This document shows positions 62,117 to 64,000 of a DNA stretch of 64,000 nt, piece after piece (positions within the stretch are counted from its first letter, which is position 1; every line of letters begins with the position of its first letter). Origin of the DNA: Oasisia sp. SBJ-2009. Lineage: Eukaryota > Annelida > Polychaeta > Sabellida > Siboglinidae. Both the position numbers and the translations under genes were made by a program. The notes under the pieces were generated by a model. It was not told the DNA's origin and made no database searches. It was given only the letters and a program-made list of their open reading frames with translations. Where the stretch lies: NCBI GenBank assembly GCA_964017155.1, contig OZ024865.1:39916700-39980699 (forward strand), in the 5' to 3' direction.

Positions 62117-63121
62117 CCATCAACCAATCAAAAATCGATACGTCAATGGCAAAACTCTATCTAGTTGCGTATCAGCGCCTCTAGCGACTAACAGGTCAAG
62201 TCCCATTTTGAAGTAATTTTTAGCGATGATATTACATTAATTTGTCAAATATTGAAGAGATCTGAAATGCATTTTGTCCGTATGGTCCGATGTCTGAAAG
62301 TTCCCGGATTTCCTCCATGAAATAACGATTTCTTTGTATATGTATTTAGAGAATGTTGTGGTTAGTTATTTGTATTGATGGTCACACTACAGAAATAAGT
62401 AGGCCTAAACATATTGTAATAAAGAAGTAATAATTCAAGTAACTTTATCGAGGTTCAAATAGTTAAAAATTAGTCGCCAGTTGAACCGTTTATTGCACAG
62501 ACGACTTCATTCAGATGTAACTTTTTCTATATATGGTTACCCTAGACAATATTTATATCATTGGAATCGTACTTTAAAAAAATCAAAATATGGTAAAATG
62601 TTATATGTTTCTGTATTGCATGACAAAACTAGAGGTAGCACTCTGAAATATTAACAGTAGGCGTAAATAAAACCTGGCGACTGTCCAATATGTGTTGTCC
62701 AAAGTGACCGGATTTTATATGCAGTGTATTGTTCTGCATAAACTTTGCGCCACAGCAGAAAACAAGGTATCAGTTAGCACAAATACAGCAGTTTTTTTTT
62801 AACTAAACAGTTGCTTTATTGAGTGATATAATAAAAGATACACAGAGGATACATACACACAAATCAAAACACACAACCTCAATACGCTTAGAATAGAAGC
62901 AATTGGCGTGTAGTTCGTCTTTTTCAATTAGCAAAAACAATACGTTTGCCACTTAGCGAAACGATTCTGATACGAGCATACACAATTGTTTAATCGATAA
63001 TTGTGATACAAATGCGATAACAGGTTTTATATTTTTCCAACTATACAGTACGCAAATGCTAGTGCATAATGGTTATACTAAAATGTACTAACTACATGGA
63101 GACAACTTGTAGTAATGTTTC
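62117..63121. other. intergenic, no gene seen
   Basis: About 1 kb with no recognisable gene. On the plus strand just outside the LINE are AAAATGGCGTCC, CCAATCA and AGCGCCTCTAGCG, which could be remains of the LINE promoter. The rest is AT-rich and unremarkable. Confidence 0.5.
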
Positions 63122-63400
63122 ATGAAGTTATCACGAGTTGTGCGCGCAAAAACATACCACTTGTACACCAAGGCAACACCTGACAACATCAACCAGAATA
63201 TCTCAACATCACCACAGCAAGATGTACCAATTTTCAGAACAGACTACAGAAAGTTCTCATTCTTTTCCAAAATCATTCTAGATTGGAATGAATGTCAAGG
63301 GTCAACTCCCACTGTTGTCTACGCCAAGTTAAGGGAGCAACCCACGTCAGTTCCAGTAAACAAAACTACCACTTTTCTTGCCTCCTTCCCCATCCAGTAA
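63122..63400 (+). pseudogene. LINE C-terminal fragment
   Basis: The open frame contains DVPIFRTDYRKFSFFSKIIL then DWNECQ, matching the (R)T(D/E)YYKYSFFPRTIxxWNxLP block near the end of Jockey/CR1-type RT proteins. Nothing upstream matches, so it is a short isolated piece. Confidence is limited by its size. Confidence 0.5.
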
Positions 63401-63491
63401 AGTAAAACTCTTCAGTACTGATGATATTAGTCGCTAACATTGTTCACGATAATCCGCAGTTGATGTTTCAAGAAAGTCGCAATGACGTCAT

Positions 63492-63664
63492 TCAGACCCC
63501 TGGCGAATATGATACGACGTATGTACGAGACGTGTAGAGTCCGGCCTCGTTGAAGGCGGTCAGGGTCACGTGATGCTCCTTCGTGTGGTCCACGCCAGTG
63601 ACCCGAAGTGTCGTCTGCTGCGTCTCTGTCCCTGACACGATGTCGATACCGCCTCTCGTCGACC
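63492..63664 (-). CDS. C-terminal exon with fibronectin type III-like strands (partial gene)
   Basis: The minus strand shows acceptor GTGTTTCAG, then (G)STRGGIDIVSGTETQQTTLR, VTGVDHTKEHHVTLTAFNEA, GLYTSRTYVVSYSPGV and TGA. The pattern TxxxLxVxGVxxxxxHxVTLTAxNxAGLxxxxxxxV is that of the E, F and G strands of a fibronectin type III or related Ig-like domain, usually extracellular. The gene extends to the right beyond the (CA)n array and the window. A weak donor (GGG|GTCTGA) next to the stop means the exon might continue elsewhere; the stop is the simpler reading. Confidence 0.6.
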
Positions 63665-63733
63665 CTGAAACACGAATCATCGATATTAATTGAAACACGT
63701 ATCGTCGACATGAAATACGTGTCGTCGACCCTG

Positions 63734-64000
<267 letters not shown>

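Overview
The window is animal nuclear DNA: AT-rich, with multi-exon genes on both strands, GT-AG introns, very long dinucleotide arrays and many retroposon fragments. The repeat types (CR1/L2-like and RTE-like LINEs, tRNA-derived SINEs, (TTA)n tails), the intron-rich genes and a divergent Cys-loop receptor suggest a marine invertebrate, most likely a lophotrochozoan such as a mollusc. The taxon is an inference; nothing in the window proves it.

Three genes can be reconstructed exon by exon with consistent phases. (1) Minus strand, 16057 to 5267: a ten-exon nicotinic-receptor-like Cys-loop channel subunit of 475 aa, with signal peptide, Cys-loop, M1-M4 and stop. It lacks the loop C cysteine pair and has an unusual pore. 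(2) Minus strand, 26282 to 17992: a seven-exon short-chain dehydrogenase of 252 aa, orthologous to DHRS11. Its last exon is only 42 nt and lies behind a 3.8-kb intron full of inverted repeats. (3) Plus strand, 29029 to 54710: a class I phosphatidylinositol transfer protein (vibrator/PITPNA/PITPNB type) of 277 aa. It has an 18.7-kb intron 3 and a tandem pair of 100-nt versions of exon 4 that look mutually exclusive. Its last intron uses a GC-AG donor. DHRS11 and PITP are head to head, with a CR1-like LINE inserted between them. A 3' terminal exon of an unrecognised cysteine-containing protein lies at the left edge (plus strand). A fibronectin type III-like exon lies at the right edge (minus strand).

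Repeats fill the rest. PITP intron 3 holds a 4153-bp non-autonomous LTR retrotransposon (687-bp LTRs that look identical by eye, 4-bp target duplication), a TTAA-flanked MITE, a ~1.5-kb 46-bp minisatellite, and several LINE tails and other repeats. A decayed near-full-length CR1/L2-like LINE occupies about 58.4-62.1 kb, with a THAP-like zinc-finger start at its 5' edge. DHRS11 intron 6 contains a long inverted repeat. The receptor introns contain a mosaic pentanucleotide array and a (TCCG)n array.

The strongest candidates for something undescribed are the PITP exon 4a/4b pair, which swaps part of the lipid-binding core, and the receptor with no canonical agonist site and a lysine in M2. Next come the duplications that copy functional splice sites (PITP exon 7 donor, receptor exon 10 acceptor) and the non-coding LTR element carrying three hairpin repeats.
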